Shown: piece after piece, positions 23,834 to 36,788 of the stretch
Numbering within the stretch: the first letter of the stretch is position 1
How the letters are laid out: each line of letters opens with the position of its first letter
Program-made: the position numbers and the translations under genes
Assembly: GCA_037974665.1 (NCBI GenBank)
Contig: CM075778.1
Span: forward strand, 22,820,001-22,884,000
Origin: Ehretia macrophylla
Taxonomy: Eukaryota; Streptophyta; Magnoliopsida; Boraginales; Ehretiaceae
Direction: 5' to 3'
DNA length: 64,000 nt
The notes under the pieces: model-generated
Told to the model about the DNA's origin: nothing
What the model saw: only the letters and a program-made list of their open reading frames with translations
Database searches by the model: none

Positions 23834-25675
23834 TGAAGATGAGTACTACCTAGATATATTGTGGTATTTAAAATTTTAAAGCATATAAACGTAGCAGAAT
23901 AGATGATAGCGTGCTAATCTAGGATCAAACCACAAGTTCTAAGATGAAATATTGCAAGAACTCTAAGAACATGTGTATAAACAATTTATTAAGAATAAAT
24001 TCCAGCAAGAGATAGTTTTGTTACCTGGATTCGTTAGCTTATGAATCTTAACGAAAAACCCAAAACTTGATCATCTCCTTGCAACTTGAAGATCTACACG
24101 CCAAGAAGCCTTGAAGAATCTTTTGATCTTCTCTTCTATGACTTTCTTCCTTATCTTGGATGATAAAGAATTATGAGATTCTTCTTCTTGTTATTTCTCC
24201 TACTTCTACATGTGTGGACTATAGAGAAAGAGATAGATAGGGCTTTTTTCTTCTTTTCTTATCTCGCGTGAGAGGTGTATATGTGGAGATGGAGAATGAG
24301 CTTTATTTATAGATATGGAATAGCCTTGGTAGTTAATCCTTGAAGAACTAGGATTTGGATTCTTAACCCATAAGCCAATCCAATGCACGTTTGGACTTAG
24401 CTAGCCCAATAGCATATTAAATAAAACTACCAACTTTTCCAAAAACTCTCAATCATATGTGTGGACTAGCCTTGGTGGGCTAAGTGCCTACCTCGGCCCA
24501 AGTGGCTTATTTCATGTATTATTTTGCTAATTAATTTAATTGCTAGTCTCCACATTATCCACAACTAATCCCAAATAGGAAGTACTCCTAAATTGGATAG
24601 TAAGTTGTAATTGGACACTTTAATTAGCAACTCTAAAATACAATAAGCATCTAGGAAACTATCATACACATCCAAAAGGAAATAGATTAGAAGGGGGACC
24701 AAAAGACATAAACAACTTGGCAATTGAAAAGACCAAAATGCCCCTGCTAATCTCATAGCTGATTTAGGCTTTTCAACCTAACTTATTCCACTAAAAAATC
24801 ATGGCTGTACTACAAGATGTTTACTGCTATATGCAGAAGCTTGCCATATGACATACGACATTTGTCTTTGACCTACTAAGTTAAATGACCAAAATACTCC
24901 TCCATGTAACACTTACAATGAAGAAAGAATTTATATGTACTATCTCTTCCTTGATTGCATCTTCTCCTTGAGATATCTAAATCCTTTAAGTAACCATCCA
25001 CTGGATAAGTAACACTTAATCTAGGGAGCAACCCACAAGCCAAACATCCGACATACTCCTATAGTACATCATTGAGCTCAAATTAGGATGATCTATTGGA
25101 TAATCACAAGAGAATGATTATTCCGTCATGCAACGATATGGATTCTCTATTGCATACGCACGTTCCAACTAGTCAAACCCATATGCCCAACACATAGAGC
25201 TATTGACCCACAGTTAAGGTCTTACCCATAGTGCATCAAAGCACATGAACCTAATTTCGTCAGTTCATCCATATATGCTCTAGATTAAGAGTACTGATCA
25301 CTTAGTAGTATAAGGCATATATTGATCTTTATCTTTGCTAATACCTCTTGGAGAGATCATACTTAAGTGGTTCGTTCAATGTGTGATGCACACACTAGTG
25401 AGGCTTAATCCGAAAACCCACCAATGACCAAGGTAGGTCACCCTTCACAGGAGACTAACTCACTATAAAATAAACCTCGATGAAGTGCCCAACTCCACCA
25501 ATCGGTTATGAATTAATTATAGAACCAAAGTGCCTATGACTTAGACCTTCTGTACTCAAACACCGTGCACCTAAGTCATCCACTATGGATCAAGGGTCTC
25601 TATACATCATAATTACACATAAATAAAAGTGAGAGAATATATATGAATGTAACTATTAATCATAAACAATCATAA

Positions 25676-28600
25676 TGTAACACCCCGATACCTCACGAGA
25701 CCGGAGGCTCTAATAACCAAGCTATTCTTAACCCAATTCCAACTCGGTCTCAAAATTTTAAGGGAAAACGGACAGAGTCTCCCCTGTACCATGGACATTC
25801 TGAAAACCTGTAAGCATTCAAATAAACCCACGAAGCAATAGGAACAACATTTCTAATTGAAATCTCAACTTCAAGGCCATCCGAGCCTTAAGCAACACAA
25901 GACAATATAAATACATACAAGCATGCAACAATAGTCTTAAAATCTTTGTCTTCATTCGCTTATCATGCCATTCTATGTTAGCAATTAAACATTCTTAGAA
26001 ATTAGAGCCAACCATACATCTGTTTATTCACACCCAAGCATGCAACGTAGTTAGAAGCAGAATCATAAGTTATTACATGACACAATTCTATAACACTTAC
26101 TACATCCACTTAGCTTTCAAACTTACAACTATCCAAATATATACATAAGCCCTTAGGCTTCAAAATAGAACAAAAAGTAGAACAAGCAAAGTCTTCATAT
26201 AACCAATAGGAAACACATCCACCTCAAGCAAGTATCACTCAGCAAATAAGGCAACTCCTCCTCCAACTGCATTTCCTGAAACATGTTAGCAAGGTATGAG
26301 CAACCACAATTGCCTAGTGAGGGATAAGGACTACCCGGGATGTGCAATGCAACAAATAAAGCAAGTAACCAAATAAAAGACAATAGAGATAGCAAATGAC
26401 CACATATATCAAAGGATACAACACACTTAGCCCCAACACTCCAGAATTCTCTTATCTTTGATCATGATCCACGAGCCATGAACCATGAACCACGATCAAT
26501 GTGCTGGTATAAACCCCAATCACTCCAGTGGGTGTACTTCGGATGTACCCCGATAATCCTACGACCCAATACCCATGGTAATCCCCGGACCAAACGAGTG
26601 AGGGAATAGGGTACGGAGCTAGAGCACCAACCTTGGCAAGCCCGCTACTGCCCAAAGAGGCCCATCGCATCTACCTCGATAATATAGTTGCGCAATCAAA
26701 GACTCGATAACACAAGAAGCAATAATAATAACAATATAACAAAATAAGCCGATATACACACAAGGAAGAGGTTGTCCTCGAGTACACACAGTATCAATTA
26801 CTCCGTACGATATGATGAAATGCATTCATTAATCTATAATTACTAAGAAAATACAAGTAAAGTGCTTGAATCACTTAACATCGAACATTGAGCATATAGC
26901 AAAGTAAAGCACTTAGAATGCACATAGAAATGATCCCTCACCTTTTTAGGAAGCCAAACCTGTGCGAATTAAGCCAAGACTCCTTCAATATTCTCCAAAA
27001 GCATCAATCCCTTCAATTATCACTGTTTAATACAATCAACTATATGCATAAGAAGTGATTCCTTATTCTCAACTAAAGCTAGTTCATAAAGCTATTAATT
27101 TATCCAGCTCTATTTGATTCCCTTTAATTCACATAACTAACAATATATTTCATTGTTCAACATGCATTCTAATCATTATTTAAACAACAAATAACTCAAG
27201 TAATCACATGTGCAACATTCTTTAATGTTCTAAGTATTATTCAAAGACAATAGTATAATAACTAACATATACATAGCAATGATAATTCATATAAGCATTT
27301 AGCAATGTTCGGTCTATATATCATTCAACTAAGCAATATAGCCATGAAATGCAATGACAATCAATATAGGAAGCATATAGTGCGACATTTCAAGCTAACG
27401 CAAGTCTAATTCTCAATTTTAACTATTATGCTTAAAGTGTAACGCCCGAGATTTTAGCTGTACATTTATTTACTGTTGCATCTATTGTTTGCGCATTTCT
27501 TTCTGTGCCTTATTAATTGGCTTCTTTAGCTACTATTCATCCCATTTTCAAACTATATTCTATTAGTGAATTAGCATTTTTATTAAATCACATTAATTGT
27601 TAGAGGAGTGGGAAAAATGTGCAATTGAGCTAGAGGCGATAGGAGAGCTCGTTTAGAAAATGTTTTTAGTAGTTAAGTGAATAGTGTTACGTAACAAACT
27701 TAGAAATTTAAATAACTAACATTACTTTTTATCTTAGGCTCGTTTTTAAGTTAATAACGCGCATTCTAGTGACCTTTTAAATACCCAAACTTGACCCCAC
27801 CTCAACTTAATCTTATATAAATCACATAAGCTCATTAAAACACAAAAAAAAAAAAGAAGAACAATGTGCAGGAATTACTGTAGCAGGCCGAAAATACCAA
27901 AGGAGAAGGAAAAGAGGAGATTTTGCTTCAACAACCTTGCATCTTGAGCTTCTAGATTGATCTTGGGAGGGTTTTGAGCAATCTAGGGACTTCTACAAGC
28001 TTCATCATCTTCAAAAATTGTGAGGGAGTTTCATTTTCTTGATTTTAAAGTTTATGTGCATATGTTAATTTTCTTGAATTGTCAATTATAGCTATATAAC
28101 TTGTTATGAATGCTTCCTATGAGTTATTTAATGTCTCTAGAGCTAACTTTTGAGGGTTGATAACAAAGTTAATGGTTGAATGTTGAATTTGATCAAAGAG
28201 ATTATAAATAGTGCCTAGAACTAGGATTTTGGGAAAATTTGCTAATTGGCTTGAATTGATGCCTCAATTAGGTGCTCTAGACCCTAGGGAAGTTAGTTGA
28301 AAAGCCATGTTAGGTTGAATCACTCGAATTTGAACTTAATTGCATAATTAGCTTACTTTAAAAAGGGGGTTTTATACGTTAAGCAATCCGGGCAAGTTTG
28401 GGCATCGATTTGGGTATCCTTGAGCTAAGGAAGCACCTTTGGTGCTTTCGTTTCGCGAAAATGGGGTTCAGTTAGTATGGCTATAGTTCAAACCCGTTCG
28501 GGGCCTTCCCGAACTTTTGCTTCAAAAATGAGTTGTAGTGACTTTAAAAGGTACCTTTGAGCTTAATTAGGAATATAGAAAGACTAGGGTATGATTGGGA

Positions 28601-31107
28601 ATCTCGAACCATGCTTAGGAGAAAGAAAGCTCGGTTAAAGAAAGGGAAAATGTAGTGTTTAGCCATGTTAGTTGCATTTGAAACTTGTGTGTTAGTAATG
28701 CCTTGCATTGATTATTTAAGATGTATTTAAGTTATTTGAGTAGATTATTGGAATTAGTTGTGTTGATTGTTACTTTTGGTATCTTAAAGTTAATATCGTG
28801 CTTATATGAACTTTTATCGTGCATATATGTGAAGGCGGCCTACTTTGTCGTCCCTCTTACGTGTTATGTGTTATATTGATTGTTTGTGACTTGTATTGGG
28901 TTGCGCAACCTAAATCGGACATGGTAGCGTCGAGAAACACGGGCGGCGTCGGGCTTGCCGTGCTCCCTCGACTACCATGGTGCCTATTCCCTTTCTCGCT
29001 GAGGCATACTCCACTACCCCAGAGGCGTGGTTCACCTGCTGGGCATGGACCTACCTCGGGAGAAAGGGTCGTAGGATCGGGATACATCCGGAGTATCCCA
29101 ATTGTGGTGTTTGGGGTTTGCCGGCATGTTCGTGATGCTCGTGGTTCGTGGCTCGTGGATGAAGACTTGGAAGTGGAACCGTATCCTTTTTAAAGTGATT
29201 AATAGTTTGGCTTATTGTCTTGTTAGTTTATGTGGCTTGTATATGTTTACTTGTATTGCATAGCATATTGCACGTTGGCATGTTGCATCACCTCCCTCGC
29301 TGGGCAACATTGTTGCTCATTCCTCATTTAATATGTTTCAGGTGAAGCTGAGGTGAATCCTCAACTGATAGAAGAAGAGGAAGAAGTGCTACTTAAGCAA
29401 TTTCGGTGACTTCTTGTGTGATAAGGTTGTCTAAAATGAGAAGCTTGTGTGGAGTTGTTGTTGATTGCCTTTTTGTGACCTTGGGGTCTTGAGTATAAAT
29501 GGTGAATGTAATAATTTGTAATCTTGTATGTTGGATATAAAGTGGAATGACATGTAATAATCCATAGTAAACTTATTCTTTTGCATGCTTGTGTGATTAA
29601 CAAACTTGGAAGTAGAACTTGGCTATTGTTGTATCTAACTACCTATAGTTAAAATTAGAAATACTTTGCTTGCTTGTGTGTTATATGTAATTGTTGTTCC
29701 AAGGCTCGGATGGCCTTGTGATCGCGGGTGGCCCATAAAAATCTTGGAGGATTGGTTATAAGAGTTGCTGTTTGTGGATCTAGCATCATAGGTGTCTTTT
29801 GCAGGTACCAGTTTAGTCCTATAAACAGGGGAGACTCCGTCTGTTTTCCCCTAAAATTTTGAGTCCGGGTTGGAATTGGGTTGTGATTAGTATGGTTAAT
29901 AGAAGTCCCGGTGCCGTGAGGAATCGGGGCGTTACATAAAGTCAATAGAAATTATTCGCCTATGAACTCATATATTAACCAAACTCGAAACCGACTTCAC
30001 ACCCCATTCAAGGACATTTTACCCACTTAAAAGCTACGAAACCCCGGTTCCGCCCACGTTTACCCAAAAACCCTAATTTTCCTCTTACGATTTTACAAAG
30101 GAGCTATATCACTTGAAATCCCAACCGACGCTATAAATGCATGGAAAGTGCTTCCATGACCTACTAAGATAAAGCCCTAAATAAAAACGAGCAAACTTCG
30201 TTTTTCGGCCCCGACTTAAATTAGGTCCGTTTTCATGATTTTCTCAAAGAATGCCTCAATTTTAATCCACATTTTATCAATCTAACATGCCAAGGACCTA
30301 CATGATCGAGGAATTCGAAATCCGAGACAAAAATATTTTCTAGGTCATTTTCATGGCAAAAGTACTATTCAATCATCTTCCCCAATTGCCATTTTTATTT
30401 TCAAGCATTCAACAAACATTTTAAACTATCAAATATATTCTATGAAGTCATTAGAACATATAAGAAGCAACGGAACAAGCATTAAACCACGACAATATTA
30501 GATCACAAAAATATAACACAAACTTTAATTGAATTTAATACAAGAATGGAATGCACCCTCACCTCTTTTGAAGATCAATGAATGGTCTTAAGATCCTAAG
30601 GATGAAGCACAACCAATTTGGGAAGCAATAGAAGCAAGAATGAAGCAAGGAACAATTTTTTTTTTTTTGAGTTACTATTCCCGTAACTCTTTTTTGGCTA
30701 TTTTTTTGACCCTTTTTTTTTTGTTTCTTGGCTTATAATGTTCTCATGAGATGGTCAAAGGGTGGGTCAAACAATTAGAGCATTTTAGTAAGGGTAAATG
30801 GGTCACTTGGGTGATTAAATTTCAGCAAAACAAAATGCAAAAAATCTGAAAAATCTGAAAAAATTCCGCTGGTACTATTCATCAGACACTTTGTGAATTT
30901 TTTCCCGTTGTTCCCTATATGTAATGCAAGCATGGTCAGGGGCTATAGTCCCCTAAAAATATGTAGGATTTTATAAAAATATAAAATGTATGAAAATAAA
31001 TAGTTGAATTTATGGAAATATGAAAATATGAAGTAATTAGCTAAGTTACATCTAAGTAAACCATTTAATGAATGCAATTAATGAAGTGCTGGGTTCGAGG
31101 TGTCACA
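25676..31107 (-). mobile_element. Solo LTR E nested in LTR D
   Basis: It starts TGTAACACCCCGATACC and ends GAGGTGTCACA, with a perfect CATAA duplication (25671-25675 and 31108-31112). Net of the LTR inside it (27438-29936), it is about 2.93 kb. It belongs to the same broad family as LTRs A, B, F, H and the one at 63119. The small open frames inside it are not genes. Confidence 0.92.
27438..29936 (+). mobile_element. Solo LTR F nested in LTR E
   Basis: It runs from TGTAACGCCCGAG to GGGGCGTTACA, 2499 bases, with a perfect TAAAG duplication (27433-27437 and 29937-29941). It is inserted opposite to LTR E. It has a GC-rich island at 28910-29100 (GTAGCGTCGAGAAACACGGG and following), which is shared with LTRs B and H and makes a chance open frame of 124 codons (28819-29193). 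Confidence 0.94.
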
Positions 31108-31173
31108 CATAATATGTATTCATCTACTGAAATGTCACGTGCTGGTGATCTTTTGGGCATACTATTCCCAACA

Positions 31174-31900
31174 AACTCTAAGTACATTTGTTGCCTCACC
31201 CATATCTTTAATCTCGAAAGTTGAGGATAACCACTTTTTGACGGTGATTATATATTCCTTACTGTTCCCAGCCAACAAAATATTGTCAACGTACAGAGAT
31301 AGAATCACATATCTATTCTGAGACCTTTTGACATATACACAGTGGTCTTCTTGAACCATAACAATACCATAGAAAATGATTTCCCGATGGAACCTTAGAT
31401 ACCACTTTCTCGATGATTACTTCAACCAGTAAATAGATCTTTGGAGTTTGTACACTTTGCTCTCCTAACCTTTTTCTACGAACCCTACAGGTTGTTCCAT
31501 ATAAATTTTTTCATCCAGTTCTCCATTGAGAAATTATGTTTTTACATCCATCTGATATAATTTCAGGTCTAGACGAGCGACTATAGCTAGAATCAATCGT
31601 ATTGAGGCAAACCTAACCATCGGAGAGAATGTTTCCTTATAATCTATACCCTCCATCTGGGTATAGCCCTTAGCCACTAGGCGAGCTTTGTATCTTTCAA
31701 TGGATCCATTTTCCTTTCGTTTAATTTTGAGAACCTACTTGTTCCCAATAGCTATCTTTTTAGGCAGAAGATCAACCAATGTCCATACTTGGTTTTTTCT
31801 TCACGGAATCCATTTCTTCTTCCATTGCTTTAATCCAACTTTCCCGTGCAGAGGATGAGAGTGCTTTAGACACATTATTTGGCTCATCATCATCTTGAAT
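31174..31900 (-). pseudogene. Copia reverse transcriptase, N-terminal and central part, degraded
   Basis: The frame continues from the fragment left of LTR D. The catalytic motif reads YVDNILLAGN at about 31275-31305, where active copia enzymes have two adjacent Asp residues, so the second Asp is lost. Upstream, the usual GLKQ motif is mutated and followed by a stop (about 31420). Pieces of the DVKTAFLNG-type region are recognisable near 31530-31560. Frame changes continue to about 31900, so no functional protein is possible. Confidence 0.8.
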
Positions 31901-32356
31901 AGTGACCATTAAAGATTCCCTTTCAATCTCAAAATGATGACGATGAATGCTTTGCCGAATACTTTTTCATGTAAGGGTTTGTAGTAAGCTAAATCCACCA
32001 ACCGGTTTTGAAACTAATTCAGATTCAAAATGACTAACTGATGTATTTCTCCCACTTGGATCAAGGAACGGAGGCACTACCTCTGTTCCAACTGATGGTG
32101 TGGAAGTACTAGGATTGTTAGGGTTGCTCAACTCAAATAACTAAACATCCCTATTTACTTCACCCCTACGTGGGAATTCCGTTTCTAAGAATCTTACGTC
32201 ATGAGATTCAATTTCGGATACACTTCTTTTTGCTTGTTCTCCAATGAAAACATGTCCTTTGAAGTGCTCATAATACCAAACCAAAATACACTTCTTTCCT
32301 CTCGGTCCTAATTTGCCATGTCTATGGGAACTATCATGAACATAGGCAACTTCCCC

Positions 32357-32833
32357 CTAGGGCCGCAAGTTACTCAGGTCAGGTCGTCTACCTGTCCATA
32401 ACTCATAAGGAGTGGAATTGACTGACTTGATGGGTACACGATTAAGTACATACGTGGCCGTCAATATTGCATCACCCCAATACGAAATTGGAAGATTAAC
32501 TTGAGCCATCATGAACCTATCCATGTCAAGTAAGGTTCTATTCCTTCTTTCTATAACACCAATCTGTTGCGGAGTTCCAGGAATAATAAGCTGCCTAGCT
32601 ATACCTTTTTCATCACAAATATTTCTGAACTGATTAGAGAGATATTCTCGGCCACAGTTGGTTGGCAATGATTTTACTTTCATGTCTAGCAGCTTTTCTA
32701 CTGAACTCACATATTTTTGAATACAATCTAATGCTTCGGACTTATGTGATATCAGATAGATATGACCATATCTAGTAAAATCATCTATAAAATTGATGAA
32801 GTAAAAGGCCCTATGCTTTACTCTAACATTCAT
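32357..32833 (-). pseudogene. Copia integrase core, degraded
   Basis: An open stretch of 158 codons. The first catalytic Asp is present in FIDDFTRYGHIYL. The second, normally in a DNGGEYLS-type motif, is lost: the text reads TNCGREYLSNQF. The Glu is present in IGVIERRNRTLLDM, followed by the typical PISYWGDAILTATYVLNR and ELWTGRRPDLSNL. The initial Met is internal, so this is a fragment of a polyprotein. Confidence 0.88.
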
Positions 32834-32973
32834 TGGACCACATATGTCAGAATGGATTAACTGTAATGGAAATTCACCTCTTAAGCCTTTACCAAATGAT
32901 TTTCTAGTGATTTACCTGCACAACAACTTTCACAAATAAGCAAATTGACTTTCACTAGTGGTCCCAAAAGACC

Positions 32974-33570
32974 TTATCTAGCTAGTCTATTCATACGATC
33001 TTGCCCAATATGCTCTAACCTGCTATGCCATACATTAATATCTACATCCTTAGTGCTAGAAGATATATAATATGAAAAGTATTCATCATTAGAACCATAA
33101 CTGATATGTTCAATATCCAAAGCCAAGAAACCATCCATAAGATATCCAAAACCAAAAGAAACAGAGTTTAAAAGTAGTTCAACAAAAATACCAAACATGT
33201 GAATTTGTAAACCCAAACACAAGAGGACTAATGCGGAGACCAGATTATGTCTAAAGTCCAGAGCATGGAGGACATCGTGGAGAAAGCAGATTCGGCTGCC
33301 ACGCAGTTGAAGTTTACAAGTGCCAATGCCTTTAACTTCGACCCTAGTGTTATTGCCTACGTATATCGACTGGGACTCAGCCGGAACACGTCGATATTCC
33401 ACATACACTCTATTATTTGTAGCTATATGGCTTGTCGCTGCTAAGTCAGGAGTCCACATAGGAAAAGATTCAGTCAGTAATGCACAACTAGAAACATATG
33501 CATTACAAGAAGGTTTGGTAAAACACATTACTTGGGTCTTGGGCTTAGGGCAATTCGACAATTGTAGCAC
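32974..33570 (-). pseudogene. Copia protease and pre-integrase region, degraded
   Basis: An open stretch of 198 codons. The protease active site, normally DSGAT(S/A)H, reads DLAATSHI, so the Asp survives but the Ser and Gly are changed. The GAG-pre-integrase motif WHSRLEHIGQDRMNRLAR follows at the end, before a frame break at about 32974. In the middle, the region around FRHNLVSALVLL corresponds to the usual NLISV-type stretch but has diverged. Confidence 0.85.
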
Positions 33571-34311
33571 TTAACTTTTGCAATGTTCTTCTTCCCATTG
33601 CGCTTTCCTTTCTTCTTCTCCTTCTTGCCCTGCTTGTTCTGCTTACCCTTCCTCTTATCGCTAGATTGTTTGCCTCTTTTGCATTTGGAGCCAAATGCTC
33701 CAGGCTTGCTGGATTCAACCACATAGGCTTGTCCAGTGGTCTTGAGCTCCAGGAGGTGCGCAATGTCCTCAAGCATTTTCACGCTCTCATTGTGCATCAT
33801 ATTAACAACCATATGTTCTTAACTGGTAGGGAGAGATCGGATAACAGCTTGCGCCTACTACTCGTTCGTCAAAACATGGCCGACATCCTTCAATTCTCTT
33901 ATCATGTTTGACATCTCCCTAATGTGATGCCTCATGTTGATATCACGTTTCTTTTTATAGGTGTCAAACTTAATACAAAGCCGACGTAGTTTAGACACAA
34001 AAGTTCCACCGAACTTTTCTTTTAGGGCTCTCCACATGCCCTCAGTGGTAGGGTAAGCCTCAAACTCAACAATCAGGTCATCTTGTATTGTACTTAACAT
34101 TGTAATGTGAGTAGTCACATTCTTTTTCTTCTATATCCCTTCGATATTGTGTTCCATTACCATTCTCGGGTTTATACATCACATGGTTAAGGGTTTCAAT
34201 TACTTCTTGTTCCTCAACGATGTATTGGACCTTACAATGCCACACATCATAGTTATCCCCATTAATCTTGTCACCCTTGTTAAGGTCTGCTGTGATATTT
34301 TTAGATGCCAT
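33528..34311 (-). pseudogene. Copia Gag, frameshifted
   Basis: Three overlapping open pieces (34311-34078, 34118-33858, 33812-33528) together cover a copia-type Gag. The start is MASKNITADLNKGDKINGDN and a GDNYDVWHCKVQY motif follows. The middle contains TTEGMWRALKEKFGGTF and MRHHIREMSNMIRELKDVG. A Lys-rich tract ends in half a zinc knuckle (KCYNC); the rest of the knuckle is in another frame. At least one frame change (near 34100) and a stop near 33855 break it. Confidence 0.86.
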
Positions 34312-34868
34312 TTATAACTCTACATAGACAGTAATAAGAAATGCTTAGCACATACTTACACTAAATAATTTTGCCAAATCGAGTATTAAATTGTAATGAA
34401 AAGACACAAGACATAGAATCAATAGGTCATAGTATGATCTGCTATCCTCTATAGATCAGGTGTCTTAAAAGTATAATGAAAGTCATTCTAGCAAAAACTA
34501 TATTTCCAAAAAAAAAATGAATTACCCAAATTTATATTTTTAGGAAATTTAAGTTCTAAATGTTAATCACCAAGATTAGCATATATAGAACTCCTACCAA
34601 GATAAAGTATTCCCTTAACAATTTTATTAGAATAAAAAAAACAGCATATGTCATTCATAATGTTAAACTAAGGAAATAGATATAAATAAATAACACTGTT
34701 TACATATGAAAGATAAACTATGAGTACGGAAATAAACAAATCTAATTGTTTACCAAAAGAATGTAAAAACAAATCATGCATTCTCCACATCATCTTGACG
34801 TCCATATCCAATGTAGTCAGACTCATAAGTTATCTATAAGTCCTTAACTACAGTCGAAGCAAACCGAT

Positions 34869-35200
34869 TTAGTAGAAAAGAGTCTTTACAAGCACCTTTA
34901 GCTTTGGACATAGTAGGAAAAAGAAATAAAAAGCAGTGCGTCTAATCCCTTGAAGCACTCTCTTTTTCTCAAACTGCTCTATCTCACATACAACATCCTC
35001 AAAAGTCATTCCTGATTTAGTGGTTTTATCCTTTACAGGGTCATACATACTAGGAAGAGAATTAAGTAATCCCTTAATTTCCTCCTTTGGGGTAGGTGGA
35101 ACAACAAGCTTAATGTGCATATTATGAACAAAGTCTATCATATCATTAAGGTGCCTTGAAGAGTCTTATCGTCAAAAAATTGTTGACTCATGTACTTTCT
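34869..35200 (-). pseudogene. Second, separate copia Gag fragment in the leader
   Basis: The translation contains PKEEIKGLLNSLPSMYDP and MTFEDVVCEIEQFEKKRV, the C-terminal half of a copia (UBN2-type) Gag domain. A short KYMSQQFFDDKTL-like piece precedes it in the next frame (about 35150-35200). It lies about 560 bases upstream of the ATG of the main gag and does not continue into it. It may be a duplicated gag part or a remnant of another element. Confidence 0.7.
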
Positions 35201-36390
35201 TAGGAAACACTGTCTAGAATTATGACTGGTACCATAATGGAATCTATTTATATAGGCGACCACAACAGACTTTCTCGCAGTACGTCTTACACTCGCCAGT
35301 TTGATGATGACTACAAAAGTCTTGGTTTAAAAATAAGACACAAAACCTTCCTAGATTAAATTCTTAAAGAGATTAATGCACATAGCATATTAAATGTTGT
35401 ACATACGAACAATAATAATAAAATTACATAAATTTTATACATCTCTATGAAATTACGAAAATTACACAAATTTTAGGCTTTTATTTGAAATTTCATTCCT
35501 AGAATGATGTTCTATAACATAAATTACACAAATTAAGGCAATATTTAGAAATTATTTAAATTTTTAAGTCTCAATAGAGTTTAATCTAAGTTTTGTGGCC
35601 TAATTTTAAAAAAAAAGAGAGCCTAAATAAGAATATCACAAAGATATAATGCCTAAATAGATAACGTAGGGGCTATATCACAAAGTTTTGTGTACATGGG
35701 GTTCATTTTGTAAATATCATATAGGTATAGGGCCAAAAATAAAATAATACAACTAATATAAAAAATATATATATATATATATATATTAAAATTATTGGCG
35801 AGTTGCTGCCACGTGTCACCGCAAGCGGTGACACATGGCGTTGATATGGCGCAATAATGGCTCCACGTGAATGGCCCTAGGTTGCACGTGGTGTCAGTTT
35901 AGGGATAAGGTGGTTTATTGTAGTTTAGATTTTATTTTAATTTTTGAAGTTTAAATTTCAAAAAATTAAATAAAATTTAAATATAAAGATAATAAAATAA
36001 TTATTAAAAATAAAACCAAAAAAACGTGGCCACGTGGCACCACTCCCTCTGTGCTACGTGTCCTTATGTTTAGCCCTACTATTTGACAAAGAGAAAGACT
36101 GAAACATGCATGCTCAAACACCAAGAATACGCACTAATTTTAACGTAGAAAACAGTACGCATTACAAACTTTAAAAATTCATAACTAATTCAGTTCTCAA
36201 CCAAAAATTATGAAATTTATGGCATTAGAATCCTTGAATCAAGCACTTTTTACCAATATCATAATCGTACACATTAATGATACTTCATAGAATTGTAATA
36301 ATATAATAAATACATGGAAAATTGTCAAAAACACAATAATTGACATATTTTCATGCATATAATAATGTATATCGCATAGAACAAATAATG

Positions 36391-36405
36391 CATGCTCTGA
36401 TACCA
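36391..36405 (-). other. Primer-binding site of the copia element
   Basis: The minus strand reads TGGTATCAGAGCATG, matching the 3' end of plant initiator-Met tRNA, one base from the inner end of the right LTR. Confidence 0.9.
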
Positions 36406-36406
36406 A

Positions 36407-36788
36407 TGAAGATTTTATTACTAAATACAGTATCTTTATAAACTGTAAAATCCATAGAAGAAGACTAACCTTTTAGTAGCGGAAAAAGACGAATCGGTAA
36501 ACGTGTTTGTTCCACTACATATGTCGAGAATCCAAGTACACAATACTATATTGTGTTCTGATTAATTCACAGCCTAAATACCTAAGTTGATATGCTTTTT
36601 GAGAGATATTGAGAGAGAGTAGAGAACTGTTTTTTTTTGTTTTGCCTGGTGATAATAGAATGTGTGTAAGCATTCTATAACTGGGTTGGACTTAAATACC
36701 AAGTATTAAGAAGTTACTCAACTTCCCACACTTGGGTCAAACGGGTTAGGTTAGCCCATCTTGGGTGACCCATGATCCTAATCCAACA
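36407..36788 (-). repeat. 5' LTR of the copia element
   Basis: It is 382 bases, TGAAGATTTT to AATCCAACA on the plus strand. The flanking bases on the right are ATATA, consistent with insertion into the TA tract that borders the left LTR. Confidence 0.9.

Larger units (their letters stand above)
23834..31173 (-). mobile_element. Copia-type solo LTR D, nested in the copia RT region
   Basis: On the plus strand it runs from TGAAGATGAGTACTACC to TATTCCCAACA, so on its own strand it starts TGTTGGGAATAG. A perfect AACTC duplication flanks it (23829-23833 and 31174-31178). Removing it brings the two halves of the copia RT frame together without gain or loss. Without its own insert (25676-31107 plus a 5-base duplication) it is about 1.9 kb. 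No internal region or second LTR is present. Confidence 0.9.
21446..36788 (-). mobile_element. Decayed Ty1/copia retrotransposon, host of a four-level nest
   Basis: The 5' LTR is on the right (36407-36788, minus-strand start TGTTGGATTAGG). The PBS follows it, then gag, protease, integrase, RT and RNase H in the copia order. A PPT (minus strand GAGTGGGAGA, about 21758-21768) precedes the 3' LTR (about 21446-21757). The two LTRs are clearly alike but diverged by several percent, and the outer end of the left LTR is lost in a TA microsatellite. A copia solo LTR (23834-31173) with further insertions splits the RT region. All reading frames are broken. Confidence 0.88.

Noticed and set aside
23860-25675. 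An LTR starting at the TG of 23860
   Set aside because: No target duplication fits there. Starting at 23834 gives a perfect AACTC duplication and restores continuity of the copia RT region.
28819-29193. A 124-codon open frame in solo LTR F
   Set aside because: It spans the GC-rich island of the LTR, has no domain, and is not open in the related LTRs B and H.
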